NCBI RefSeq assembly: GCF_001411555.2
Contig: NC_049912.1
Span: forward strand, 26,297,722 to 26,361,721
Direction of reading: 5' to 3'
From: Juglans regia
Lineage: Eukaryota > Streptophyta > Magnoliopsida > Fagales > Juglandaceae
Length of the DNA: 64,000 bases
The number at the start of each line of letters is the position of its first letter. The stretch's first letter is position 1. The notes beneath the pieces are model-generated. The model was not told the DNA's origin. It worked only from the letters and a program-made list of their open reading frames with translations, and did no database searches. The position numbers were made by a program, and so were the translations under genes. Positions 36,586-48,900 of the stretch are shown in pieces.

Positions 36586-37221
36586 TTGGTTTGGTACCCC
36601 AATTATGCAGCAACTCATCATCTCACTAATGATCTCTCTAACTTGAATCTGTCAACTGAAGCATATGCAGGTGATGAGACAATTCGAGTGGGTGACGGCA
36701 CAAGTCTTCCCATCCAAACCTTCGATAACTCCTCTCTCTCCCTCAACTCTTCTTCTTTTCTTTTTCACAATTTATTGCACATTCCATCCATCACTAAAAA
36801 CCTTGTTTCAGTTCTTCAATTTTGCATTGACAACTCTTGTTATTTTGAGTTTCATTCCATTCATTTTTTTGTGAAGGACAAGCATACGGGGAAACTCCTC
36901 CTCACCTATCCAACGCGTGATGGACTTTACATCTTTCCCTCAGCCGTGCCTTCTCCGTCGTCCCTATTTGTCCATGTTGGTGAAAAAACCTCCATTAATC
37001 AATGGCATCGACGGCTTGGGAATCCCTTCTTAGCATTAGTGTCTCGTGTACTGCACGCCAAGTACTTGCCCTTTTCCCCCACAAAATCTAGTTTTCAATG
37101 TCCTGAGTGTCCCCTTGCTAAATGTCATCAGTTTTCGTTTTCTTCAAATCAAGCTCATTATACTAGGCCTTTGGAATTAATATGTGCCGATCTATGGGGC
37201 CCAACCCACTATGTCTCATGA
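36586..37221 (+). pseudogene. Copia protease-integrase fragment
   Basis: The 211-codon open stretch begins WYPNYAATHHLTNDLSNLNL, where copia proteases usually have D-S-G in this place. The catalytic Asp is Asn and the Ser-Gly is Tyr-Ala, so the protease is dead. A GAG-pre-integrase region with NQWHRRLGNP and the zinc-binding CPECPLAKCHQF follows. An in-frame stop after GPTHYVS interrupts integrase, which resumes NGYSYYLSFVDSYTRF. Confidence 0.8.
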
Positions 37222-37379
37222 AATGGTTATAGTTACTATCTTTCTTTTGTTGACTCTTACACCCGTTTCACTTGGATTTTTCCAATTAAATTAAAATCCG
37301 ATGTCACTCAAATTTTCTCTTCATTTTTACCATTTATTGAACGTCTCTTTCATACCAAGTTAGTTACACTACAAATGGA

Positions 37380-37604
37380 TGTAACCATGTGTCATCCTCA
37401 GCCATATAAGAGTAGAACAATACACAAACAGTTGGTGTGCAGTCTAGAGTAGAACCATAGAGGAAATATATTGTTATTCTCTACTATCATTTGTAACAAA
37501 CTTTATTCTCTTTTTTATTTTTTCCTTCATGTATATATAGGCACTACAATACAATGAGATGAGATGAGATGAGATGAATTCCCTTATTTATACACTGTCT
37601 AATA
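37380..37604 (+). repeat. Right LTR of the copia element
   Basis: 225 bases, TGTAACCATGTGTC to TGTCTAATA. It differs from the left LTR at many positions and has an expanded GAGAT run (37557-37576). The divergence points to an old insertion. Confidence 0.85.
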
Positions 37605-37874
37605 TACGTTTTCGGTTTTTTCTCCAACTCATCTCTTTTTTCTTTCCTTCTCTCTACCTATACAAATAAGAAAAAGTCATCAAAATAATGTCAAATATTG
37701 CAAAGTTCTTGTATCCTTAGTAAAAGCTAATCTGTATTCCAAGACTTTCCGGACCATCTTAAAATTAAATTCATTTCCATGGGGTACGAAAACAAAAAGA
37801 TCAAACACATAAAGCTACAAGTTCATCAATATATAGGACCTGATTTCACTCAAAACAAGAGGCAAAGATGCTAG

Positions 37875-39537
37875 CTAGGCCGTAATTCTTGCCCGGCCTT
37901 TCGCTATTCTTCGAGCAATGACTCGCCTCCCACCCTTGGTTGCCTTGCTGTTCGCGTGAAAAAGTACATCAGCCAACATGCAAACAAAAAGTGGAACATC
38001 TTCCTTTCACCATTCACAATTTTTCATACACAAGTAAAACATAAAGCCACTAAACACAAGCAAGAAGCCAGATACTTGACCATCAATATGTGGAAAAAAT
38101 TTCAAACAATATCCGATTTAGTTTGCAGATTGATCATATGAGCACTTGAATAAGCTCTATCTAGCAATAAAACAAACTGTACATGCAAGTACACTAGCTA
38201 TATGATTTCCCAAGAAGTTCAAATATGGCCAACATGAAGCAAACTAGTCCCACAGACCCTTGTAGTTAAAAGCTGATAGCCTAATGCACTACATATCTCA
38301 TGTAATTAGCAAAACCATCGAATGTTTTTGATAAATATTTTATGCAGCGTCTTTTCTTTTGTGGTTTTCTTGGTTTTTCTTTGTTGGGGGGGGGGGGGGG
38401 GGACTGGAAGAGAGAGAGAGAGAGACAAAGAGAGAGAGACAAAGATTAAGAGATGTACCGAGCAAAGAAGCCATGATTCCTCTTACGCCGGATGAGGCTA
38501 GGTTGGAAAGTCCTTTTGGGAAATAAAAGCATTGGCTCATTTGAAGAAGAAACATCTCCTGCAGAACAGAACACCTACCAGTTATGCAGAAACCAAAAGG
38601 GAACAGATAAAGTGATGTAGATTACTAAACTTTGGATCCAACGCTCGATAAGTCTAGCCAAAGTCTTATTGGGATATGACTTCAAAAAAACAGTTCCCAT
38701 ATCGAAACACTTGCCAACATCATGATCTAGTAATTCAGACCCTCACAACACGGACATAGAAACACAAACACAAGACGAAAAAAAGTTCAAAAAATATATT
38801 ACAAAACCCTGCTTCTGCATTAAACTAGTAATGGAAGCAATTGCTTATGGCAGAATTTTGAGATGACTTTGTACATTATTAATACTTAGGCAAATGTGTC
38901 CCCGCAATAGCCAACATCTTCCTCCCATAATATCAGTTCCCAGATACTGCACCATGACATTTGAAAATATCATCGCCGCAACATGTGTAAACCTGCATGG
39001 CAATACCACTTAAATTCTGAACCTTGCTTCCTAATTTATTTCTCGTTAAAAAAATGCCTTATTAGCTATCTGGATACACCATCAGCAGATCCATCCTTCC
39101 CAAAACCAAAGGAAAAGAAATTAAGGAAGAAGCACAATTGCAAATCATCAAAGTTGCCAAAGCGAATTCCAAGGTAAGATTATTTCTGCAGAGTCCAAGA
39201 ACTTTCCCCTCAACGAAAAAATAACGGCAGCAGAGGCTAAAGCAACTAAAGTATCTTTCGTTTGTCATTTTTGAAGAACACTAAAGTTTGATGGAAATTG
39301 GATCGTCTTGTTCAGTTATTAAAAACAAAATAAATATTAATGGAAGAAACCTATTTGTTGACGATTATATATCCAAATGCACTACTATTCTCTTTCCCTA
39401 TCAAGGAAATGGAGAATAGCAGAAAAAACTAAATATACTTTTCACTGGAGCACGATCCTGTTTTCTAACCAACCAACTGAGCATTAACAAAATATACTCG
39501 ATCCTTATACTCCGAAACTGAACACGCGCACGCGCAC

Positions 39538-39570
<33 letters not shown>

Positions 39571-39841
39571 TACCGTCTGGTAAGAAGAACCTGAGAGAAG
39601 GGAGGCCACAGGGGTAAAGGAACCCCTCAGAGGTAGCTTTTCTCAGAGATTCGGCGTCGTTTTTCTGCGGCAATTGGAGGGAGATCTGGGACTTGGAGAG
39701 CGATGGGAGGAGCTTCGGACAGATATCGAGGACGTGAGGTGCGATTTGGTTATTGGGATTCTGGTTTGGGTGAAGAAACGAGTTGACAAAGAACCGGTTC
39801 AGAACAGAAGCTCCGGTTCGGAATAGGGTCTTGGAAGCCAT
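37875..39841 (-). CDS. Mitochondrial large-subunit ribosomal protein bL34m
   Basis: bL34 is a small, highly basic protein of the bacterial-type large ribosomal subunit. Exons 39574-39841, 38459-38558 and 37875-37947 join in phase to give 146 residues. The N terminus, MASKTLFRTGASVLNRFFVNSF, is Ser/Arg-rich without acids and looks like a mitochondrial presequence. A plant-specific region ends EGFLYPCGLPSLRFFLPDG. The bL34 core follows: [44 protein letters not shown], with the family's RRKRxHGF and GRRVIxRRxxKGR motifs. Intron 1 (1015 bases) contains a GA microsatellite and a poly-G tract at 38385-38402. A CT-sense microsatellite (39884-39909) lies 45-70 bases upstream of the start. Localisation is inferred from the presequence. 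Confidence 0.9.
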
Positions 39842-39883
39842 TTTTCTTTCGCAAAGAAATGGTAATGGTTCTGCTAAAACCCT

Positions 39884-39914
<31 letters not shown>

Positions 39915-41351
39915 GAGAAAGGGGTGGGGGTATATGTGGGATTTTAGCTGGGGACGATATTGGGCCGTTAATGATAGTGGGCTTGATGACAAAATGTAAG
40001 GCCGTGTTTGGTTGCAATGGCTTTCAGAATAGTTTTAGTTAAGTTATATACTCGCTTGGGAATGAGATTGAACCGATTCACGTCCCGTTTGGATTCGTTT
40101 GGTGTGACAAATTATCTCAATTCATCTTATTTTATTTCATTTTATTATTACAATTTTTTTGAATTCTTACATAAAATATAATAAACAGTTCAAATTTTTT
40201 AAATCTTAAAATAATAATATTATTAAAATATAATATTCTAATAATATTTTATTCAATTCATTTAAAATAATCTCGTCACATCTCAACTCACTATCCAAAC
40301 TCAATTACCTTGGTCAATTACAGTTGGGATTGGTGCCAATTGTTTGTTGTATGTGCTTCGTGGGAATATTGCATCCTAAAATTAGAGAAATTTTTATTTT
40401 ATAAACTTATTTATTAACACGCCAAATACAATATTGATATAAAAATCTCACATATAAGTTACGAGAAAAATATATTTGAATTTTAAAATCTTTATTATTA
40501 TCTTCGTTCCATAATAATAATGTAAACTTGTAAGTAGTAAAACTCAACATTCGTTGCTTGTGGCCAATTTGTCACAACAAAATTATAAAATGTCACCAAA
40601 CTAGGTTCAAAGTTGCTCAAAAAATAAAGACAAAAAACCCAGTTAGACCAAATCTTAAGAGTAATGATAGGTACAATTTTTAAATGTGCAAGCCTTTTGT
40701 AAAAATCTGAGCCCACAAAAAAAAGTGAGTTTTTTTACACTTTTTCACAATAATATCCACTTTTTTATATAAAATTTAAGTAAAATTTATATATTTATGA
40801 CTTGTATATATCGTTTCTCATATGTTCAATTTGCAGCAAATTTCAAATTCAATCATACTTTACTCCTGTACAAACCAGATCCTTCCATTCATTTCAAATC
40901 ACTGCCAGTACTCAACAGGAAGTTGAATTGAAGCTAGAAAACACAAGATTCTTTTGTTTGATAATTCAGTTTCTGGGAAAAACACAAAAGTCAACCTGTG
41001 TACTATATAACAGAAACTAGCAGACAGAAGAAACCGTCCATTTACAAGCTGATCCACAATTTTGGTACGGAAAAGACAACTGTGTTACAAAGAAAAAACC
41101 AAAAAAAAAAAAACAAAAAACACAGAGATAAAAAAGCAAGACACTCTAAAACATGCCAAAAAGATGACAGGAAGCGTTTGCTTCTCACAACAGAAATAAG
41201 AGATTAAAGAACTTAGAACAATGGAGAAGACCAGCAAGTTAATTGTTCACTAATGACTAGACTATCAGAACAGCAGATCCATAAGAGTTTTTATACATCA
41301 GAATTCCAAATGCACACTAATCACACTGGACTGAGGAAGCTTTTATTGCTC
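39842..41351. other. Intergenic: bL34m promoter side and 3' flank of the SurE-like gene
   Basis: Contains the bL34m leader, a family A MITE (40084-40305), a diverged family B MITE (40659-40819) and the SurE 3' untranslated region. No further coding region was recognised. Confidence 0.5.
40084..40305. mobile_element. MITE family A copy
   Basis: It begins CCCGTTTGGATTCGTTTGG and ends TCACTATCCAAACTCAATTAC, with AATTCATCTTATTTTATTTC and ATCTCGTCACATCTCAACTCA inside: the inverted orientation of the copies at 41799 and 47517. AT-rich middle, no coding capacity. Confidence 0.6.
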
Positions 41352-44300
41352 TCAATGAAGTGCAGCAGAGATCCAGTCTGAGGCAGCTGTTAGAATGTCC
41401 CTCTCAGTATATGGAGAAACAGTAAGAGGAGTTACTGCAACCTGCCCCACCAAGGAGACACCAGAATCAGCAACCAAGGAAGATAATGGTAACAACGAAA
41501 AAGACAGAAAAGCATCCAAATCATATGAGAGACGAGAATGCAGATGCTAAAAATACTAAAACCACCCCCAGAAAAGCATCCAAATCATATGAGAGACGAG
41601 AATGCAGATGCTAAAAATACTAAAACCACCCCCAAACAGCAAGTAACAGTTCAAACTTCAAATATTACTTCAATTTACATGGAAGACATGAAGCATATTC
41701 ATGCTTCAGGCATCCCTCGTGTCCCAAAGGAAAAATCAGACTAAAATTTATCATTTGTGTTTTATTCAAAACTTATAGAAATTCCTCACCGACATTAAGG
41801 AGCTGTTTAGATAGTGAGATGAGATGAGATAGTTTTATATTAAAGTTAAATAAAATATTGTTAAAATATTTTTATTATTTTGGGATTTGAAAAAATTGAA
41901 TTGTTTATTATATTTTGTGCGGGAATTTGAAAAAGTTGTAATGATGAAATTAGATGGATTGAGAGTGTTTCTATATCCAAACGACTCCTAAGTTTGAGCC
42001 AAGAAATTAAATATGAATAGAGCAACGTTCATTCAGTGATTATGGCAAGAAGTCCAGCTGTGACCATATGCATCACAACTTTTACCTGCACATGCTAAGT
42101 ATTACTAAAGTTTTCTAGGATTGCTTTCCAGGTACTTTTTCTTTTATCCCTTTCCAGTACAATCACCAATCGTACAGGCAAGTGGAATCCACTCTTTCAT
42201 TGCGACCATTAGCCATTTATTAAAATTGTTTGAACTGGAAGAGTTACGGGAGAAAAAAACAGTGGGGAAAGGAGCTGACCCCATCCAGACGGTACTTGTG
42301 AAAATCTAAATCTAGTCATTTCATTTCTAAATGATCAAATGATAAGATAACATGAAAAAGAAAATCCGAAAATACATATTCTCTACTTACAAATCCACTT
42401 TCAAGTGCTCTGAAATCCAGATCGTCCTCAGTCTCTTCCTGATCTTTATCCAGGAACTGCAAATACAAGTATGCCCATGCCTTAGTTCATCACTTCATGA
42501 AACACTTTCAAATACTTTCATTGGGATGGGCTTATTTATATATTTATTTTGGGTGGTGGTTTGATGCCCCTACAGCAATATGGAAAACTCCTTTCTTGAA
42601 AAATTTTAGAGACCTTTTTTATTTTTCAACCACAATAATTATCAAAAAGCAATTTTTTTTTATAAGTAATTATCAAAAAGCATTTTCGCAGCAGTCAAAA
42701 CCACTTATTAAGTTGCTTCTAAAAGTAACCTAAAATTGATAGATTTTTTTTTTTGTATACCTCAAGCCGGAAGTGCTTCTTCACTCGGTTGGAATCGGAT
42801 TTTCCTGCAACTCCAATTGATTCAATCTCCACATTCTTCTTTTGTGTGGTCATACGGCGAGCAGCACCCTGAATTACAAAAAACAATAGAGTCCAAAAAT
42901 GAAAACTGAAAAAATGCAGTATAACCCTTCCATTATTATTAATATTTTACTAATCCATTATCATTATAATTATTTTCCTTTTTTAATAAGTAATTTTCCT
43001 TATGGAGTTTCCAATTATAATAAAAATATTTTAAAAAAATAAAAGAATTCCAAGATTCTCAGTAAGAGCTACTGACTGCAGCAGAGGCATCTCGGCCAAG
43101 CTGTGCAAGCTGAATGCCAAGGCTCTGTTGATTGGACATGAAATGTCCAGCAGGATACCGGTTAGCTGAAACAGCCTGCCAGTTAAGCGTGGATCTCCAC
43201 ATACTTTGCTTGGTCAATTTGAAACCCTGTCAAAAAAGAAAAGATTTCAAGTAAAGTAGTTAACCAACCACAATAAGTAGTTCGTCGGTCCTCCCTCCAA
43301 CACCTCCTGTTCATCAAATATATCAAAAGGCAAAATAAAATAATTAGTCCCAAAAGAATTTAATATCCTCAGGACCTCAAAGCAAGGATTTATCCAAAAA
43401 TGACCAGAGGTGGGGGGAGCTATACTAAAACAAGTGATGAGAAACTCAATAGGTCACGGCAGATTAAGTCAGAGTGGCTTCCCAACAGAGGATCTAGAGG
43501 AATTAGAAGTGTGCAAAACACAAGCAATCTAGTTTAGTTGATTAAGCTATTCCAAGGTTTAAACGTGGGACAAGGGTTATTGTCTCGAGCATGGAGACAT
43601 TTTTCTTTCTAAATTTCAAACATAAAAATAAGGCTACTTCTCCAAGAATCAAGATAGGGCATTTGAACATCTGCTTTCACCAACTCATATAATACAACCA
43701 AGAGCACTTCACTGGCAACAAGAAGCAAGCATTTTGAATGTATTTTGAACTCTTCTCAAGAGTTCGTTATACAGATTCATTGACCAATCAATAAAGGTTG
43801 CATCTATCATTAATAACTAAACTTTTTTTTCATACCCTTTCACCATATGGTACATGGTTTCTCACTCCTAATAACCTCTCAAAAGAGTCTACCTTCACCT
43901 TCACCTTAACTACAAAGACAATTGCCTGATGAAAGGTTATTTTCCTGAAAAGGGTTTCAAAATACACCTTAAATACATCTATGAAATGAAAATAACATAC
44001 CAAATAAAACTTTTAATTAGCAACCTATATCCTTAATATGGTACTTCAAGGGTCCACACCTTTTTTGACGAAGGAGAAGTAGGAACCTCTATATTCAGAG
44101 AGCAGCTTTTGGGGAAAAGCCCTTTTTCAATATCCCTGGTAGCAGCATTTATTAAAGGTAAGCAAATAGCAACTGCATCCTTAAAATCAGTCTCTTGACT
44201 TTCATCCTTCTTCCTGCAATAGATTATACCACCAGAGAATTACTCTATCAACTAAATAAGAGATAAGAGCTCGAATTCCTAAGAGAAAGATTAATCAGGT

Positions 44301-45906
44301 CACCAATTCAGTGATATTGACAATGATGGCACACCACATATCAATGCCTCCCTAGCTCCAGCAATAACACCTGAGTAAAACCTGGTTGAAATTTCAGTTA
44401 TTAAAAATCCTGGATCTTCAGATAAGGGCTAGAAGCTACCAAGGAAAAGAATTAACAACAGAAATATATAACTAGGGCAAATGTGATTAAACATGAATCC
44501 CAAACTTCACCCCAATTTAGAGAAAACAGGATAATACAAATAACAAAGAGGTACTCCTTCCCAATCCTCTCATACAAGGAAAAGGTTAGCTCACTGCTCT
44601 AAACTTACATGTGATGGCCACAGCTTGGTCCCCGATTAATTCCACTAATCACCTGAAAATCAGATCATTTATGAATCTTCTAGGCACCAGAATCTATATA
44701 TGGTCACATTGACAACATCATATAAATGCTAACCAGAAGAGGCTTTGACCAAGAAAATAATGCCCCTGATAATGCTAATGAGACACAATCCACGGGAGTT
44801 CCTGAGTGAAAGAATGATGATCAGGCCTATTACCATCAGCAACCACGATGAAACCACAAGCCCACATTATGGTTGCCCCATTTTATAAGCATAAATGAAA
44901 ATAAACAAGCAAGAAATCAAAAGTTCAAAAAATAGAAAACAATTTCAATGGTAGCACATCTGAAAAGATTGATTAAAAAAACTTGGGACAAAAAGAACAA
45001 GGTACGAGAACATAAGGAATGAATCATGCTGCATACCTGAAACTTCAAAAGCTGGGGCACCATCGAACTCGGCAGAACTCACAGAAACCATTTCTCCAAG
45101 AGTCACAGAATGACCCGACAGTGATTTGTCCCTAAAGCAACCGAATCATAAACTGACAAATCATAATAGAATCCCAGCTTCAATACCAATACTCTAAACG
45201 AAAGAAAACCATATACCTCTATAAAATTATACGAATACGAGACCAAAAATAACTTAAAAACCAACGTAATTAAGAGAAACAAGCACAGAAAGTAAAGTAA
45301 ACCAATCAGTTAATTACCACAGAGAAACCGCATGTCAAGTGATTAAACTGACATAAAGTAGCAACAGAACATAGGAAAAAAAAGCTCAAATGCCAATGCC
45401 GGAAAGGAAAGACGCCCACGTGAAAAAAGCGCAAAAAATATACTAATAAGCAATCAAACAATCAAAAGGAAAAATCACATGCCATTGCCCAGATAATAAA
45501 ATAAAGGGAAACACAAGTAAAATGAAAAAAACAAAAAATGAAGAAGCACAGGAGGAAATAAGCGAAAAAGAAAAACAGGAAAGAGCGGAAAATCGAAAGG
45601 GATAACCCACGATTGCGGAGCGCAGACATGGACATTGTATAACCCTTCACGAACCAGAGCTTCAACGAGGTACACAAGGCCGGGGGAGTCAATCCCGTCA
45701 GCATTGGTGACCAGCACAATGGGCTTGGAAGTCTCTATAGCCTCCTCCGAGGTGGAAGCAGATGGGTCAGTGGATTCGACGTTGTCTTTGGCTTGGTCGC
45801 TTTCTCTGTTGGCTTCGCCTTCATTGTTCTTCTTGCTGAGAACTTGTTGGAGATTGGAGACGAGACCAGGAGGGAATAAGTTGTTCTTCGCGGAAGTCGA
45901 AGTCAT
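41352..45906 (-). CDS. SurE-like acid phosphatase / nucleotidase
   Basis: SurE proteins are metal-dependent phosphatases that release phosphate from nucleoside monophosphates. Ten exons, 45611-45906, 45037-45131, 44734-44801, 44609-44652, 44304-44381, 44060-44213, 43077-43226, 42761-42868, 42391-42456, 41352-41441, join in phase to give 382 residues. After a Ser/Glu-rich N-terminal region (1-60) the SurE fold begins KPIVLVTNADGIDSPGLVYLVEAL. It continues [71 protein letters not shown] and later QSMWRSTLNWQAVSANR. The usual paired aspartates of the metal site (NDDG) read N-A-D-G (Ala69, Asp70). I recall plant members with this first Asp replaced, so it may be a lineage trait. The N terminus lacks an obvious targeting signal. 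Confidence 0.93.
41506..41633. repeat. Perfect 64-bp tandem duplication in the last SurE intron
   Basis: The unit at 41506-41569, starting AGAAAAGCATCCAAATCATA and ending ACTAAAACCACCCCC, is repeated without a mismatch at 41570-41633. Perfect identity suggests a recent event. Confidence 0.95.
41799..41991. mobile_element. MITE family A copy
   Basis: It begins AGGAGCTGTTTAGATAGTGA then GATGAGATGAGAT, and ends ATATCCAAACGACTCCT. The ends are imperfect inverted repeats. The middle has TTATTTTGGGATTTGAAAAA and TTTGTGCGGGAATTTGAAAA, shared with 47517-47716. It lies in the last SurE intron. Confidence 0.7.
42636..42682 (-). mobile_element. A-tailed micro-insertion, minus orientation, 16-bp target duplication (SurE intron)
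   Basis: TAATTATCAAAAAGCA is at 42636-42651 and again, perfectly, at 42667-42682. The 15 bases between read CTTATAAAAAAAAAT on the minus strand, the same CTTAT plus A ending as at 20023. Confidence 0.6.
42967..43001 (-). mobile_element. Possible fifth A-tailed micro-insertion (SurE intron)
   Basis: TAATTATTTTCCTT (42967-42980) and TAATTTTCCTT (42991-43001) flank CTTATTAAAA read on the minus strand. The flanks differ by a 3-base indel, so this case is weaker than the other four. Confidence 0.3.
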
Positions 45907-48900
45907 AGGATAGACACAAGAGATTCTCTAGAAAAGGGGCGAGGGAGAGAAGGATCTTTTGGGTCTAGACGAATGGAATCAAAAGCCTAGAGAGAGATGC
46001 AGGGGAATTAGAAGGAGGAAGAGGAGGAAGGATAGAAAGCGCTGAAAGTGCAAAGGATAGAATAGATGGACCGCTTCAAACGGAGTTATTTTCGAAAGAG
46101 AGAGAATGATTACTTGCAGTTGCAGTTAGTGTAACTTTTGCCATGAGTCAATGTCGGATTCAGATACCTACAACCTTTATCACTCTGCACCCGCGAGAGA
46201 AGCATCTGCAACAAGTTTCCAACTGTTGAAACTGTTGAGCATACGAATATCGTTGTTATAAATAAAATTTATTTTTAAAGAAAAACAGCAAATAAAACGC
46301 AATGTATTCACATGAACTTGTAACAAGAAATCAAGAATGCTATGAGCATATCATGACATATGTGGGATGATTTAATTTTTATGTTTATTTTTTTTAGGCA
46401 TACAACAGTCACAAATAGATCACGTAAAAATAAATTCATAAACTGGCATGAATTTTAATGATACGTTAAATATACTTTATAATAAAAATAATTTTACAAT
46501 CTAAAATATCATATCAAGTCATGTCAGTTTGATTTTTAAATTATAAGAGTTGATAGTATCACTTTTTTAAAAATATATACACAAGGGAAAGTATAATTGG
46601 GTTTGTGAAATTAGTTTACCAACTTTGAGAAGAGATGCCAATGTTTATCAAAGGTGACATGTATAGATAATAACAAAGCTATTGCTGAATTGTGGCAAAA
46701 CTTTCAAAGGAGATAATACATTATAAGAGGTAGGAGAAGCATAGATTATAGATTCATGAGTGGAATTGCAGGCAAAGATTGTTGAGAATTATACATTGGT
46801 GTGTATTCTTTCTTAACAAATGTAAGGATGTGGACACAACTCATAAGAAATAATTAAAAAATAATAATAATAAATATTGTTGGAATTGGTAAAAACAAGT
46901 TACTCTTGATTATTGAAGTGGGCAACATTAAATAAATTATATGAAGAACATCACACACAAATAATTGATCGGTTGGGACTTGGAAGTTGACATTATTGCA
47001 AGTTGCCAAATTTGGTTTTCATATATTATTTGTGATAAATTGACATTTATTATGTTAGAAAATAAGAAATACATTTATTGACCAAGCCACGTTTTAAGAT
47101 GTACATGTGATTTTTTTCCTCTCTTTTTAATACAAAAGAAGTGGGTGTATTTTCAATTTTGTATAATGACTAGACAAGGGGGTCACCCAAAGTTGTAAGA
47201 AAAAAAAAAAAAAAGTTAAGAGATTTTAAAAAAATAGTTATGATACGGTTATTTTTACGTATTTTTTGTGCATTCTACTGACGTGATTAGTTAAAACATT
47301 TATTTTATATTAAAAAAATTGACGCAATCGATCACATTAGTGCCTAGTGGAGTACGCAAATAATATATAAAAATAACTGTACATAAAATTTTTGTTAAAA
47401 AATATATATAAATTATCAAAATAAAAAAATCCAAGAGTATTTGTTATTGTTCAGCTGTAGATTTTTTTCAAACCAGTCTTAGCATTGATTTTATATATTA
47501 GTATTCATTTCTCCTCTAGGTTGAGTCTGGATGTTGAAATGAGTTGAGTTGAGTTGAGATAATAAAATATTATTAGAATATTATTTTTTAATATTATTAT
47601 TATTTTAGAATTTGAAAAAGTTGAATAGTTTATTATATTTTGTGTTGGAATTTGAAAAAATTGTAATGATGAGTTGAGATGAGTTGAGATGGGTTGATGA
47701 TTCAAACGAAGCCTAAATAATTGATAAAATACAACTTTAAAAAAAATGTAAACTATTATTCTATAGTAGCAATGCATATTATTCTTAAATTAAATAGAGT
47801 TATACTACTAACAAGCTATTTATAAGATAAATGCTTTAGTAAAAAAGAGATCACGTAGAAGCTAATTCACAAATTAACGTGATATGTTATTGTAAAGTAA
47901 ATATAACGTATTCTATAAAAACACATCAATTTATGCAATATTTTTGTGGTTGGAGTACATCTCTTCTCTCTTGTAAACATAATATTTATTATGGGTGACA
48001 TCAATCATAATACAACTAAAATATAAAATCCTTTTTATACTCCTTAATGTAACTGTGGCAAGTGTGACACCAAAGTAATATTGTTAAAGAAACTGTTATA
48101 TACACAAAAATATTATATAAAAGTAAACTTATAAATTTATGTGGTATTATGAAATCTATTAGATCTATTTTATAATAAAAATAATTTTATAATATGATGT
48201 ACCACATCAAGCCATATCAGTTTGTGAATTTATTTTTATGTAATTATTTTATGTCTAAAGTATTTTCCATAATTAAAATGCTTAATATTATTGGTTGAAT
48301 AATAATTGCTCTTAAGTTTTGATACAGTGTCCTTGTCCCTTAGCCATGATGCATTTGGTTCCAAATGTACCATAGATGTAAGAAATAAATCAGGAACATT
48401 GTTAATTCTTTGTTCAATCATTTTTACAATTATTTCTTAAATGAAATTAATTTTTTAAAATTTAAAATTTAAATAAAAAAACTTTAATGACATTACAACA
48501 TAATTAATTGTAAAATAATCATAGGAATATCAGATAAATTGCTCCTCGGTTCAGCAAAGTTTGTAAAGCTACAAGTCGGCGAAGTTGCTACCTCTCAAGT
48601 GTTGTAAGAATTACAATCACAAAACATCAATGGTTCGCTTGTCGTATTATCGTTTCTAAGTCGTAAGGACCTTCAATTTTTGAAATCCTAGGGTTCCAAC
48701 GACCTCAAATTCAATTCCAGAAGCGAATTGAAGAACTAAAACCAGATCAGGTACATTTTCACTATCTTCTTCTTCTTCTTCCATGTTTGAGAAAAGAATT
48801 CATGGCCTTATTACTTCCACAATATCTAAACAACGGCTTTCAAAGGAAAGAAAGGGAGACTTGGATTCTGCAACATTGGGATCCGACGCCCTGTGCGATG

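Larger units (their letters stand above)
35379..37604 (+). mobile_element. Internally deleted Ty1/copia LTR retrotransposon
   Basis: Two similar LTRs (35379-35606 and 37380-37604) enclose about 1.77 kb. After the left LTR, TGGCATCAGAACC (35607-35619) is a degenerate initiator-tRNA-Met primer binding site. Gag remnants (SDKELVTYLLNGLG, RVELISSHELYQLLIHENR) lie across several frames, with a decayed zinc knuckle (CAIRPDMLHF in a shifted frame). Then follow a protease relic and the integrase N-terminal part (CPECPLAKCHQF..., ICADLWGPTHYVS, stop, NGYSYYLSFVDSYTRFTWIF). It stops at LVTLQMD, after which the right LTR begins. The rest of integrase, reverse transcriptase and RNase H are missing. It cannot move by itself. 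No matching target duplication was found. Confidence 0.88.

Noticed and set aside
35379..37604. Target-site duplication for the copia element
   Set aside because: Flanks CTATA (left) and TACGT (right) do not match, and shifting the LTR ends by a few bases gives no convincing pair.
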